64,000 bases of DNA from Sinisalibacter aestuarii (GCF_027923545.1 NZ_BROH01000001.1:434001-498000); one strand, 5' to 3'. Counted from the stretch's first letter, positions 19,897-28,536 are shown. Notes: a model not told the origin generated them from the letters alone. Translations and numbers: made by a program.

Positions 19897-20424
19897 GTTC
19901 CCCTCCTGCGAGGCGCGGGGGCCCCGCTTGCCGAATGAGCCCGAAACATAACCACCAAAGCTGACAGCACCCCTCAAGTGAACTGAGTCGGGCCAGTTTG
20001 TTGTTGTACACTCACATTCTGATCTTTGAACGTGTTTGTCGCCTTGACGGAGATCAACAATCCGGCCGATTGCCTGCGTCACTTGGTCGGGGAGAGAAAA
20101 CCTTACCATGCAGGAAGGTTTGAGTGCTTCGTGACCCGGCACCCGCCGCGCTCACCGGCCCGGCAGGAGCGGAGCGCCGGTCGACGGCATCGCCGAGTTC
20201 TGGTTTCTGGATAAGTACATCGCGGCAGAGTTGTATCCGAGCGATACGCTGGCGCGGATGGAGGAGTGCGCCTGCGTCTTTCCGTAGGAGATCACGCCGC
20301 TTTTTCCAACCGCGGCAGATTGCCTGATAATGTCTCACATGAATTAGATATAGACAAATGTGTTAGCCAAATATACGCCTAAACTTGCCTAGTAAAACTG
20401 GAAACGTCGGAAACGGAGGTACGA
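19897..20424. other. Divergent intergenic region between the giant gene and the MBL gene
   Basis: This 528-base gap holds the promoter region of the giant gene (strong Shine-Dalgarno beside 19897), a decayed EthD gene fragment at 20177-20308, and an AT-rich stretch from about 20330 to 20400 that likely contains the promoter of the MBL gene. A GTTAGC (GCTAAC on the minus strand) lies at 20362-20367. No intact gene is seen. Confidence 0.6.
20177..20308 (+). pseudogene. Decayed C-terminal fragment of a tandem-EthD protein
   Basis: Translating from 20177 gives PVDGIAEFWFLDKYIAAELY followed by PSDTLARMEE, then a stop at 20285-20287, then EITPLF in the same frame. The three intact EthD proteins downstream contain VPIDGIVEIWFENEEKAAEA, VPVDGIVEFWFRNKEEASQT and EITPFL/EVTPYF at the same spacing. 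The match, the in-frame stop and the missing N-terminal three-quarters show a dead fourth copy. No start or Shine-Dalgarno is present. Confidence 0.75.
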
Positions 20425-21249
20425 ATGGCGGTTGCACCAGACGGCACGAAATTATGGATTCTGCGGCTCGGAGCGACCGAGGGGGATCTGGGGTGGTTTC
20501 TGCAAGGGGCGAATACGTCGCGTGTGTCGGAGCCGAATCCGTATAACGTGCGTCGCGAACTGAAGATGTTCGCGATGCTGATCGAGCACCCGGATGTTGG
20601 ACTGGTGCTCTACGATTGCGGACCGGCGCCCGACCCGGTGAAGGCCTGGGGTCCTGCCTTTACCGATGCATTCCCCTGGGTCGAATATACCGACGAAAAT
20701 CGGCTCGACCGGGCGATTTCCAAGACGGGGAACGACATCGCCGATGTGAAGGCTGTGGTCCTGAGTCACCTGCATCTCGACCATGCCGGCGGCCTGCACC
20801 ACTTCAAGGATTCCGGTGTGCCGATCTATGTGCATGAATCCGAACTGCGGCACGCGTTTTACGCGGTCGCTTCGCGCGAGGATTACGGCAATTACCTGCC
20901 TGACTATCTGACGTTCGATCAGAACTGGCAGCCGTTGTCGGATGACACGCTCGAAATCTTCCAGGGCATGACGCTCTATCTGACCCCCGGCCACGCAAAG
21001 GGCCTCATGGGCATGATGCTGGAACTGCCCGAGACGGGGCCGGTTTATTTCACGTCGGACCAATGCGTCTTCCGCGAGAACTTTGACGATCTGGTTCCGC
21101 CGGGCTGGGGACTCCGGGATCAAGATGCCTGGTTCCGCTCGATGCGGAAAGCCCGGCGGCTTTGCGAGCAGATGAATGCGAAGGTCTTCTATGGTCATGA
21201 CGAGGTGAACCTGAAGAACTTCAAAACGGCGCCCGACTACTACAGCTAG
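20425..21249 (+). CDS. MBL-fold metallo-hydrolase, N-acyl-homoserine-lactonase-like
   Basis: 274 residues. The metal-binding signature SHLHLDHAGG (HxHxDH) is near residue 114, later ligands are LTPGHAKG and TSDQ, and a final His is in FYGHDE. The layout resembles AttM/AiiB-type lactonases of the metallo-beta-lactamase superfamily, which open lactone rings with two metal ions. The start is preceded by CGGAGGT. No signal peptide, so cytoplasmic. It heads the TRAP/EthD block, so a lactone intermediate of catabolism is as likely a substrate as a quorum signal; this is inference. Confidence 0.85.
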   Translation: MAVAPDGTKLWILRLGATEGDLGWFLQGANTSRVSEPNPYNVRRELKMFAMLIEHPDVGLVLYDCGPAPDPVKAWGPAFTDAFPWVEYTDENRLDRAISKTGNDIADVKAVVLSHLHLDHAGGLHHFKDSGVPIYVHESELRHAFYAVASREDYGNYLPDYLTFDQNWQPLSDDTLEIFQGMTLYLTPGHAKGLMGMMLELPETGPVYFTSDQCVFRENFDDLVPPGWGLRDQDAWFRSMRKARRLCEQMNAKVFYGHDEVNLKNFKTAPDYYS

Positions 21250-21277
21250 GGCGAAGGATGCTCACGCAGAATTGGGA

Positions 21278-21310
21278 AACGCCGGAAGAGCATTCCGGCG
21301 TTTTCTTTTT
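21278..21310 (+). terminator. Rho-independent terminator after the MBL gene
   Basis: AACGCCGGAA (21278-21287) pairs with TTCCGGCGTT (21293-21302), followed by TTTCTTTTT. It lies 28 bases after the stop and separates the MBL gene from the TRAP operon transcriptionally. Confidence 0.88.
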
Positions 21311-21783
21311 GCGGGGCGGCGATCCGACCCCATGCGTGCATCCGAGACCCGAGCGTGGCACCAGCCGGGGCTCCGCTTCCGGCTGATGCGAGGCTTGCCG
21401 CCGCGCGTGCCGACGCCTCGACCGACATCGAGCGGAAGTGCTGCCGCACCCGTCGCGGTGGCCCCAAACCAAACCGCGCTGCCGCTCGCTCGGCGTTGGG
21501 GGGCAGTGTGCCTGGCCGGGCCGAGATACCTCGAATTCGCCCGGCATATTGCGCATGACGTAACCGCGCATCAAGCCAATTTATTATTGCAAATGCATTC
21601 GACATAAGCTAACCCTACTATTACCGTAACCGACAAGAGTAATTAGCAGCAAAGCCAACAATGGCTGTTGTTCCGTGCCGGATCAGAGTGGAGGGGCAGA
21701 GCGCCACTCGCTTGAGGGGCGAGGCGGCTCTGAGGGACCGGCGAGCGACGGCCGCAGGAAGAGAGCTCATGGGAGGAGTGCAA
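21311..21783. other. Intergenic region upstream of the TRAP operon
   Basis: About 470 bases without a recognisable gene. The left part (to about 21560) is GC-rich and has open frames on both strands with no family resemblance. The right part is AT-rich with GCTAAC at 21608-21613 and probably carries the dctP promoter. Nothing else is seen. Confidence 0.5.
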
Positions 21784-22827
21784 ATGAAGACCAAGAAAGT
21801 TTTGGCTGCGGCAACCGCCGTTGTCTTGTCGACCGGCGTCGGCTATGCGGATAATTATACGCTGCAAAGCGTCTTTCCGCTGAACTTGCCGTCGCTTGGC
21901 CCGGCTCCGCAGAACTTCGCGAACCTCGTGTCACTGATGACGGATGGTGACATGACGATTTCCGTGCATGGCGCGGGCGAGTTTGTGCCGCCCTTCGAGC
22001 TCTTCGGCGCGGTCAGTTCCGGTGCGCTCGACATGGGGTATGACTGGGTTGGCTATTGGGCGCAGCAAATCCCGGTTGCATCAATCGTGGCGGCGATGCC
22101 GTTCGGTCCTTCCCCGGATGTTACACTGGCCTGGATGTTCTACGGCGGTGGCCGGGAAATTATCCAGAAGGCCTACGACCCGTTCAACGTACGCTACATC
22201 CCGTGCCACGTGCCGATTTCGGAATCGGGCGGCTGGTTCAACAAGGAAATCAATACGATCGAAGATTTCAAAGGCCTGAACATGCGCATTGCCGGTCTTG
22301 GCGGCAAGGTACTGGCCCGGGCCGGGGCAAACACACAGGTGGTCCCGGCCGGCGAGATCTATCTCGGGCTGGAAACCGGGCGCCTGGATTCCGCCGAGAT
22401 CGGCACGCCGCAGCTCGACGCGGGCATGGGCTTCCAGAAGGTCGCGAAGTATTACTACTTCCCCGGCTGGCATCAGGTTGCTTCTTGGAATTCGATCATC
22501 GTCAACGGTGACGTCTGGGCGGACATGAGCGAGCGAGAGCAGGAAATCCTTGAGCAGGCCTGCATGGCAAATATCTCCTTCAACCTCGCCAACATGGTGA
22601 ACGCGCAGGCCGAAGCGATTGCGGAAATCCGTGCGGCGGGCGTCGAGATTCGCCGCTTCCCGGACGAGGTTCTGAACGAACTGCGTCGCATCTCCGAAGA
22701 GGTGCTGGAAGAAGAAGCGACCACAGACCCAATCTTCGCCGAAGCGCTGGCATCGATTCAGTCCTATGTCGCAACCGTTGGCGAGTGGACCGAGCTGCAG
22801 GCCCTGCCGCCGCGTGAAGACCGATAA
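21784..22827 (+). CDS. dctP: TRAP transporter substrate-binding protein (DctP family), copy 1
   Basis: 347 residues from ATG 21784, which follows GGGAGGAG; upstream in-frame codons are not supported. A Sec signal peptide of about 21 residues ends GVGYA before DNYTLQSVF. The ligand-carboxylate Arg is expected in FKGLNMRIAG (about residue 170), as in other DctP proteins. It binds an organic acid in the periplasm and hands it to the DctQM pair encoded next. It is closely related to the second DctP at 27457 (GGGREIIQKAYDPFNVRYIP, KYYYFPGWHQ and IIVNGDVW are shared). Confidence 0.92.
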   Translation: MKTKKVLAAATAVVLSTGVGYADNYTLQSVFPLNLPSLGPAPQNFANLVSLMTDGDMTISVHGAGEFVPPFELFGAVSSGALDMGYDWVGYWAQQIPVASIVAAMPFGPSPDVTLAWMFYGGGREIIQKAYDPFNVRYIPCHVPISESGGWFNKEINTIEDFKGLNMRIAGLGGKVLARAGANTQVVPAGEIYLGLETGRLDSAEIGTPQLDAGMGFQKVAKYYYFPGWHQVASWNSIIVNGDVWADMSEREQEILEQACMANISFNLANMVNAQAEAIAEIRAAGVEIRRFPDEVLNELRRISEEVLEEEATTDPIFAEALASIQSYVATVGEWTELQALPPREDR

Positions 22828-22843
22828 TCACGGAAATGCTGAC

Positions 22844-22873
22844 CGGATGGGCGCCGACCATTGCGCCCATCCG
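22844..22873 (+). terminator. Intercistronic hairpin after dctP copy 1
   Basis: CGGATGGGCGC (22844-22854) pairs perfectly with GCGCCCATCCG (22863-22873), 16 bases after the dctP stop, with no T-run. It probably tunes the ratio of binding protein to permease. Confidence 0.6.
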
Positions 22874-22901
22874 CATTCCAATCGCTCTGTGAGGTGGACT
22901 C

Positions 22902-23498
22902 TTGTCTGATCACACATCAATATTTTCGCGACTGCTGGATCGTATGGAGGCCCTGTTGTGCCTGCCTGCGAAGATTTTCTCTTGGCTGATCCTCGTTATG
23001 ATCCTGGCAATCCTGGTCTCGGTGGCGGCTGCCTTCATGGGGTGGTCGGTCCTGCTGGACTGGGAGGGACGCATTCCCCTGTTCGGGGCGGCCCTGACAG
23101 TTAACAGCATGTTGGATATGCAGTGGTTCATCTTCGCTCTGATCGTGCTGTTCGGCGGCATCTGGAGCTACTTCGAGGACCGGCATGTCACGGTGGATTT
23201 CCTGGCGGTGACAATGTCACCACGCACGCGCGCCTATATCTCGCTCATCGGAGATATCTTCCTGCTGCTGCCCTTCTGCATGTTGTCGGTCTGGTATGGC
23301 TCAAAGCTCGCCATGACCTCGTTTCGGACGGGTGAGGGCTCGACTCAGGGCGGCCTGGAATCCTACTGGCTGATCAAGGGAGCCCTTCCGATTGCGTTCG
23401 CCCTGCTGGGCGTGGCGGCAATCGTGCGCATTCTGCGCAACTTGCGCGATCTGCGCGCAAATGAATATCACAAGGTCGAAGCGCATCATGATAGCTGA
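22902..23498 (+). CDS. dctQ: TRAP transporter small permease (DctQ family)
   Basis: 198 residues with four hydrophobic segments (about 24-45, 65-88, 106-125, 155-175), the usual DctQ topology. The start is a TTG at 22902 with GAGGTGG just upstream; the next ATG (22944) would cut into the first cytoplasmic stretch. It forms the four-helix subunit that pairs with the large permease. It overlaps dctM by 11 bases. Confidence 0.88.
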   Translation: MSDHTSIFSRLLDRMEALLCLPAKIFSWLILVMILAILVSVAAAFMGWSVLLDWEGRIPLFGAALTVNSMLDMQWFIFALIVLFGGIWSYFEDRHVTVDFLAVTMSPRTRAYISLIGDIFLLLPFCMLSVWYGSKLAMTSFRTGEGSTQGGLESYWLIKGALPIAFALLGVAAIVRILRNLRDLRANEYHKVEAHHDS

Positions 23499-24831
23499 TT
23501 TCATCTGGCCGGGTGCGATGCTGATCGCGCTGTTCGTTGCCCTGTTCTCGGGCTATGCAGTCGGCTTCGCGCTGGCGGGTATTGGTATCATCTTCGCGGT
23601 GGTCGCCGACGTGCCCATGGTATTTCTGTCGATGGGCGTTCAGCGCATCTACTCGGGCACGCTCACCAACTGGCTCCTGGCGGCCGTGCCGTTGTTCATC
23701 TTCATGGGTCTTATGCTGGAAAGTTCCGGCATCGCCGAACGATTGATGCGCTCGCTTGCAGCCTTGGCAGGGCGATTGCCAGGCGGGTACGCCTTTGCCG
23801 TGGCCATTATTGGTGTTATCATGGCGGCGTCGACCGGCATCATCGGTGCTTCTGTTGTTCTGATGGGGATGATGGCCCTTCCCGCCATGCGGTCAGCGGG
23901 TTATGACATGCGCATGGCGACGGGCATTGTCGCGGCCTCCGGAACGCTCGGCATTCTCATTCCGCCGTCGATCATGCTGATCATCCTGGGGGATCAACTG
24001 CGCGTTCCCATCGGTGATCTGTTCATGGGCGCGATCTATCCGGGGCTGCTCCTGGCGGGGCTGTACTTTCTCTACATCGCTGTGACCGCGATCTTCGCGC
24101 CCAAACGCATGCCGCCGCCGCCTCAGGGTGATCCGGCTCCAAAGTTGCGCGTGGTGATGTCGCTCATCGTAGACCTTGTCGCGCCCATGCTGCTGATCCT
24201 TTCGGTTCTGGGGACGATCATCGCAGGCGTTGCGACGCCGACCGAATCAGCGGCCATCGGAGCGGCCGGCGCGACCTTGCTGGCCCTCGTCTCGGGCAAA
24301 CTCTCGTTCGCGAGCCTCAAACGGGCGGTGTTCGATACGGCCAAGACCACAGGCATGGTTGCCTTTGTGATGATCGGTGCCACGGTTTTCTCGCTGGTCT
24401 TCCGAAAACTGGGCGGCGACCAGATGATCGAGGATCTGTTCAATTTCGGGGATGTCAGCCCCTATGTGACCCTGGCCGTGGTCATGGGACTGATCTTCAT
24501 CCTCGGCTTCTTCCTGGATTGGATCGAAATCAGCCTTGTTGTCGTGCCGATCGTGGCGCCTATCGTTGCGAACCTTGAATTCGGACATGGTTTGACCCCG
24601 TCGCAGATCACGCTGTGGTTCACCATCGCACTTGCGGTCAACCTGCAGACATCGTTCCTCACGCCGCCGTTCGGCTATGCGCTGTTCTATTTGCGTGGCG
24701 TCGATACATCCATTCCCATCGGCACGATCTACCGGGGTATCGTTCCCTTCGTGATCATCCAGATCGTGGCGCTGATTGCCGTTGTCGCATTCCCACAGCT
24801 CGTCCTCCACCTGCCAGGGGTGATGCAATAG
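23488..24831 (+). CDS. dctM: TRAP transporter large permease (DctM family)
   Basis: 447 residues from ATG 23488, within the end of dctQ. About 12 membrane segments, with family landmarks such as VPLFIFMGLMLESSGIAERL, GIIGASVVLMGMMALPAM, GTLGILIPPSIMLIILGDQL and LQTSFLTPPFGYALFYLRG. It is the sodium-driven channel of the TRAP importer in the inner membrane. Together with DctP and DctQ it makes a complete system. Confidence 0.94.
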   Translation: MIADFIWPGAMLIALFVALFSGYAVGFALAGIGIIFAVVADVPMVFLSMGVQRIYSGTLTNWLLAAVPLFIFMGLMLESSGIAERLMRSLAALAGRLPGGYAFAVAIIGVIMAASTGIIGASVVLMGMMALPAMRSAGYDMRMATGIVAASGTLGILIPPSIMLIILGDQLRVPIGDLFMGAIYPGLLLAGLYFLYIAVTAIFAPKRMPPPPQGDPAPKLRVVMSLIVDLVAPMLLILSVLGTIIAGVATPTESAAIGAAGATLLALVSGKLSFASLKRAVFDTAKTTGMVAFVMIGATVFSLVFRKLGGDQMIEDLFNFGDVSPYVTLAVVMGLIFILGFFLDWIEISLVVVPIVAPIVANLEFGHGLTPSQITLWFTIALAVNLQTSFLTPPFGYALFYLRGVDTSIPIGTIYRGIVPFVIIQIVALIAVVAFPQLVLHLPGVMQ

Positions 24832-24949
24832 CGCCGGGACGTGAATAGTCCAATCCTCCCGGGACGCACTTATCGCGAGCCTTCGCGCGGCGCGGCCCGG
24901 CAATCACGCCATTGTCAGGCGACCACCTAACTTACAAGGAGACACGAAG

Positions 24950-25633
24950 ATGATCACTCGAATTGGCCTGTTGATGCGAAATGAGAACATGACACCTGAA
25001 GAATTCGACCGCCATTGGCGCGATATTCACGGCCCGCTCGGGGCAGCGCTGGATGGGTTGAAGTCCTATTATCACCATACGGTTATCGAGCGCGGAGATC
25101 ATCCAATCCTTGGTCCGTGGGACCTGGACGGGTTGTCCGAGCTGGATTTCGAAGACGATGAGACCATGAAAGCGGCGTTCGCGTCGGATGCGGGCCAATT
25201 GGCCAAGGAGGATTTGGCGCTGTTGCTGTCTGACATGCGTATCCTGGTCTGCGAGAGGCATGTCATCGTGCCGATGGCGCCGGACGCAAAGCCCGGCCTG
25301 AAGCGTATGACGCTGATCCGGCGCAAACCCGGGATGAGCGATGAAGCCTTCCGCCATGAATGGCTGGACGTGCATGCCGAGATGATGCGGAAGTGGCCGA
25401 ACGTCCTGGGATACAATCAGAACCTTGTCATCGACCGATTCCATAAGTCGACCGTGGAGAGCGCCAGTCCCGAAGAGGTGCCGATCGACGGGATCGTCGA
25501 GATCTGGTTCGAGAACGAGGAAAAGGCCGCCGAGGCGAACGAGAGCCAGATCGTACAGGACACGCTGGCACATGCGCGGGACTTCCTGAGCGAAATCACG
25601 CCCTTTCTCGTCACAACGCGCAAGGTTGTCTGA
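24950..25633 (+). CDS. Tandem EthD-domain protein, copy 1
   Basis: 227 residues made of two EthD-type ferredoxin-fold repeats: residues 1-110 start ITRIGLLMRNENMTPEEFDR with HWRDIHGPLG, and residues 118-227 start LKRMTLIRRKPGMSDEAFRH with EWLDVHAEMM. The F/R-x-x-W-x-x-x-H core is conserved in both. A GGAGACACG Shine-Dalgarno precedes the ATG. EthD-like proteins occur in ether and aromatic catabolism and in polyketide dehydratases; their chemistry varies, so no reaction is assigned. It lies 118 bases after dctM. Confidence 0.85.
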   Translation: MITRIGLLMRNENMTPEEFDRHWRDIHGPLGAALDGLKSYYHHTVIERGDHPILGPWDLDGLSELDFEDDETMKAAFASDAGQLAKEDLALLLSDMRILVCERHVIVPMAPDAKPGLKRMTLIRRKPGMSDEAFRHEWLDVHAEMMRKWPNVLGYNQNLVIDRFHKSTVESASPEEVPIDGIVEIWFENEEKAAEANESQIVQDTLAHARDFLSEITPFLVTTRKVV

Positions 25634-25687
25634 TCCCGGCGTAGATCGGTCCCCAGTCTTCGCAGAACACGGCGATCAACCCCCCGC

Positions 25688-26650
25688 CTATTGCGGGGAT
25701 GCCCGGTCAATACGCTTCGCCGTCTTTTTCAGCGAGGAGATGAAGTTCTTGAGGGCTGGGGAGTGATAGCTATCCTTGCGCCACACGACGCTGACCGGCT
25801 GAATCCTGATCGGGAGTTCGACGGGGAGGATCTTGAACCTTTCCGTGGTCTCACATCGACGCGCGAGCCTGTCCGCCAGCGGCGAAATGGCATCCGAGGC
25901 GCTGACCGTGCCAATGATCAGGGGAACCGATTGCGTTTGAAGAATGCCGCCTTCGAACCATACGCCCGCCTTGTCGAAAAGCATTTCGATCTCTTTTCGG
26001 GCGTGGTTTTCGGGCGAAGGCAGTATCCATTCGAACTTTGAAAGGCGGTGCCAGCTTATGTCGCTTTCGCCAGCCAGCGGGTGTTCTGCGCGGCACACGA
26101 CACGGATTCTTTCGTCGTAGAGTATGGTGCTCTCGAACTGGAAGTGCCCGCCCGTCGGAAGCCGCATGACTGCGGCATCGAGCTTGCCGGTCATCAGGTC
26201 ATCGACAAGCCGATCAGCGGTATCATCGCGGATTGAAAACGCGACATTGGCTCCGGTACGACGGAAATCCGCAAGCGCCTGGGGCACCAGCACCGCAGTG
26301 GCGACCGATGCGACACCAAGCCGGATGTGGCCGCTGATGCCTTGCCCGAGTGCCGCAATCTCGGCTTGTGCTTCGTCCAGACAGCCCAGGATTAGTGCTG
26401 CCTGCCGAATCAGGGCCATGCCCTCCGCTGAGGGCTCGATTGACCTTGTGGTGCGCGCGAACAGCTTGACCCCGAGGCTTTTTTCAACATTGGCAAGTTG
26501 TCTGGACAGCACCGATTGCAACACGTCGAGTTCGGCGGCAGCCTCCCCCATATTGCGATAGCGCTCGAGGGCGACCAGCATTTCGCAAACCCTCGGCGTT
26601 AAGGCGTTGCTACGGCGCTGCGCGCGCGGTGTTTTCTTCTTGTCACTCAT
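25688..26650 (-). CDS. LysR-family transcriptional regulator of the TRAP/EthD block
   Basis: 320 residues. The winged helix-turn-helix is at about residues 19-78 (ALERYRNMGEAAAELDVLQS followed by VLSRQLANVEKSLGVKLF), then a substrate-binding LysR effector domain (HIRLGVASVATAVLVPQAL). The N-terminus has a short Lys-rich extension (SDKKKTPRAQRR). It is the only regulator in the block and lies between ethD copy 1 and dctP copy 2, transcribed the other way, a common layout for activators of neighbouring catabolic genes. The gene product probably responds to the imported acid or its intermediate. Confidence 0.88.
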   Translation of the reverse strand: MSDKKKTPRAQRRSNALTPRVCEMLVALERYRNMGEAAAELDVLQSVLSRQLANVEKSLGVKLFARTTRSIEPSAEGMALIRQAALILGCLDEAQAEIAALGQGISGHIRLGVASVATAVLVPQALADFRRTGANVAFSIRDDTADRLVDDLMTGKLDAAVMRLPTGGHFQFESTILYDERIRVVCRAEHPLAGESDISWHRLSKFEWILPSPENHARKEIEMLFDKAGVWFEGGILQTQSVPLIIGTVSASDAISPLADRLARRCETTERFKILPVELPIRIQPVSVVWRKDSYHSPALKNFISSLKKTAKRIDRASPQ

Positions 26651-26692
26651 CTGCTTTTCCTGCCTTCGGTATGCCTTCCGGATTAGATTATC

Positions 26693-26720
26693 GTTAACTC
26701 AAGTGCTAACTGGAGTTAAC
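26693..26720. promoter_or_regulatory. Candidate LysR operator (GTTAAC repeats)
   Basis: The palindrome GTTAAC occurs at 26693-26698 and 26715-26720, exactly 22 bases apart (about two helical turns), with a related GCTAAC at 26705-26710 between them. It lies 43 bases upstream of the lysR start, where LysR proteins usually bind to control themselves and divergent genes. Confidence 0.45.
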
Positions 26721-27032
26721 ATCAATGCAGACAAATGCGGGTATGCAGTTCGCCGCGATCTGATTCTGCCCTTTCTTCCCCTGACCATCAGCATGTTCGG
26801 AGTTGCAGGCCCTTTCGGTCGTCGTCTGGCAGCCTGGATGCTTGATTCGAGATCCGATGGAGGGCCACCCGCAAAATCTCGCCCACGGACCTGGGTCGGG
26901 CTTTGCGGCCTGATGATCTTCGAGGCGGAGGGGAACCACACATTACGTGCGCGCGCATTTCGCGGACTTCATGGCAGCCTGCTCTTTCGCTCGCAGGCTG
27001 AGTGGCCCCGGCGAAAAAATAACCATTACATA

Positions 27033-27245
27033 TCAGTATATTATTTTGGGATCGCTTTCTCGTTGATCCGACCCGCCAACATGCGAGGGCTGAACACGAC
27101 AATGTGCGACAGGCCTCCGCCAACCCTCCGCCACGCTAGCGCCTTGCCGTTCGCGCGAACAGCCGCCTTCCGGGTCTGTATGGCGAGTCATGCCAACGTA
27201 ATACGGCGTTTCCCAAAAATCGATAGTTGCAAATTTGTTCGTCAT
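27033..27245 (-). pseudogene. Possible truncated gene (70 codons)
   Basis: A minus-strand frame starts at 27245 with AAGGA eight bases upstream. Its first 28 residues (MTNKFATIDFWETPYYVGMT and on) look like a real protein start, but after about residue 30 the sequence becomes Arg/Ser-rich and unlike a folded protein, and it ends after 70 codons. I read it as the 5' end of a deleted gene once transcribed toward lysR. The family is not recognised, and it could also be a chance frame. Confidence 0.3.
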
Positions 27246-27456
27246 GGGATAATTCCTTTTCTTAGCAATATAGGTAATTCTTAATCGTCTATGTGCTAAC
27301 AGAAAGATTAGTCTTTCGACGTCAAGGGAGGATGAATTGGAAGATACAACTGGAAGAAACGTACCGCATTCGGTGCTGGCAAATGACCAACGTGTGGGCG
27401 ATACGCGCCAAAGGCTCCGTGACGTCCTGTCGGCGCAAACCTGCGCGGGGGCGATC

Positions 27457-28503
27457 ATGTCCTTCGGCCGCAAAGCCGCGACGCTGGCCGGGGCGGGAGT
27501 CCTGGGTGCAACCCTTGCGGCGACAGGTGCGGCGGCGGACAGCTATACGCTCCAAAGCCAGTTCGCATTGAATATTCCCTCGATTGGGCCGAGCCCTCAG
27601 CATGTCGCCCAATTGGTGGAAGGCCTGTCGCGCGGTGAGATGCAGATCGAGGTGCACGGTGTGGGCGACTTCGTGCCCGGGGCGGAGGTGTTCGGCGCCG
27701 TCAGTTCCGGTGCTCTGGACATGGCATTCGACTCCGCCGTCTATTGGAGCCAGCAAATCCCCGCCGCAACGATCTTCGCGGCGCTTCCCTTCGGCCCCAG
27801 CCCTGAAATCTCGATGGGTTGGATGTACCGCGGCGGCGGACGGGAGATCATCCAGAAGGCCTATGATCCGTTCAACGTCCGCTATATCCCCTGCCACCTG
27901 GTGATCCAGGAAGCGGGGGGCTGGTACAACAAAGAAATCAACTCGGCCGAGGATTTCAGGGGCCTCACCATGCGCATTGTCGGCCCCGGCGGTCTGGTGC
28001 TTGCACGCCTCGGGGCGAACACTCAGGCTATCCCGGCAGGGGAAGTCTATCTCAGCCTCGATACCGGGCGGGTGGATGCGGCCGAACTCTCCATGCCCTC
28101 CGTTGACGAAGGGATGGGGTTCGAGCAGGTCGCGAAATACTACTATTTCCCGGGCTGGCATCAGGGCGCCGGTTGGGACTCGATCATCGTGAACGGCGAT
28201 GTCTGGGACAAGATGGGTCCTGAGCAGCAGAACTACCTTGAGCAGGCCTGCCAGGCAAACGTCACCTACCAGCTTGCCGATCAGATCGACACGCAGGCCG
28301 CGGCCATTGCCAAATTCCGCGAACATGGGGTCGAGATCCGCCGGTTCCCGGATGAAGTCCTTCGGGTGCTGAGGCAGGAAGCCAACGCAATGCTCGACGA
28401 GCAAGCCGCCGAGGACGAGCTGTTCGCCGAAGCCTTGGCGTCCATTCGCGACTACATGGCCACAGCCGGGGAATGGACGGAGCTTCAGGCGATCCCCGAG
28501 TAA
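27457..28503 (+). CDS. dctP: TRAP transporter substrate-binding protein (DctP family), orphan copy 2
   Basis: 348 residues from ATG 27457, which gives a clean Sec signal peptide (FGRKAATLAGAGVLGATLAA then TGAAAD). A TTG at 27337 with GGGAGG five to ten bases upstream would add 40 residues in the same frame; it has the better ribosome site but an unusual N-terminus. The mature part is strongly similar to the DctP at 21784, including FRGLTMRIVG with the expected ligand Arg. No DctQ or DctM follows, so it must share the 22902-24831 permeases or be a sensor. It is followed by two EthD genes. Confidence 0.88.
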   Translation: MSFGRKAATLAGAGVLGATLAATGAAADSYTLQSQFALNIPSIGPSPQHVAQLVEGLSRGEMQIEVHGVGDFVPGAEVFGAVSSGALDMAFDSAVYWSQQIPAATIFAALPFGPSPEISMGWMYRGGGREIIQKAYDPFNVRYIPCHLVIQEAGGWYNKEINSAEDFRGLTMRIVGPGGLVLARLGANTQAIPAGEVYLSLDTGRVDAAELSMPSVDEGMGFEQVAKYYYFPGWHQGAGWDSIIVNGDVWDKMGPEQQNYLEQACQANVTYQLADQIDTQAAAIAKFREHGVEIRRFPDEVLRVLRQEANAMLDEQAAEDELFAEALASIRDYMATAGEWTELQAIPE

Positions 28504-28536
28504 CGAACGCTCAGTCCTGGAACCCCTGTTCGACGC

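Larger units (their letters stand above)
26651..27456. other. Long gap between lysR and dctP copy 2
   Basis: About 800 bases with lower coding density. It holds the candidate LysR operator (26693-26720), a short minus-strand open frame at 27033-27245 that may be a broken gene, and a GCTAAC at 27295-27300 near the dctP copy 2 start. The 225-codon plus-strand frame over 26607-27284 begins inside lysR and shows no family features. Confidence 0.5.

Noticed and set aside
26607-27284. A 225-codon plus-strand frame covering the gap after lysR
   Set aside because: It begins inside the lysR coding region, lacks a ribosome site, and its residues show no domain pattern.
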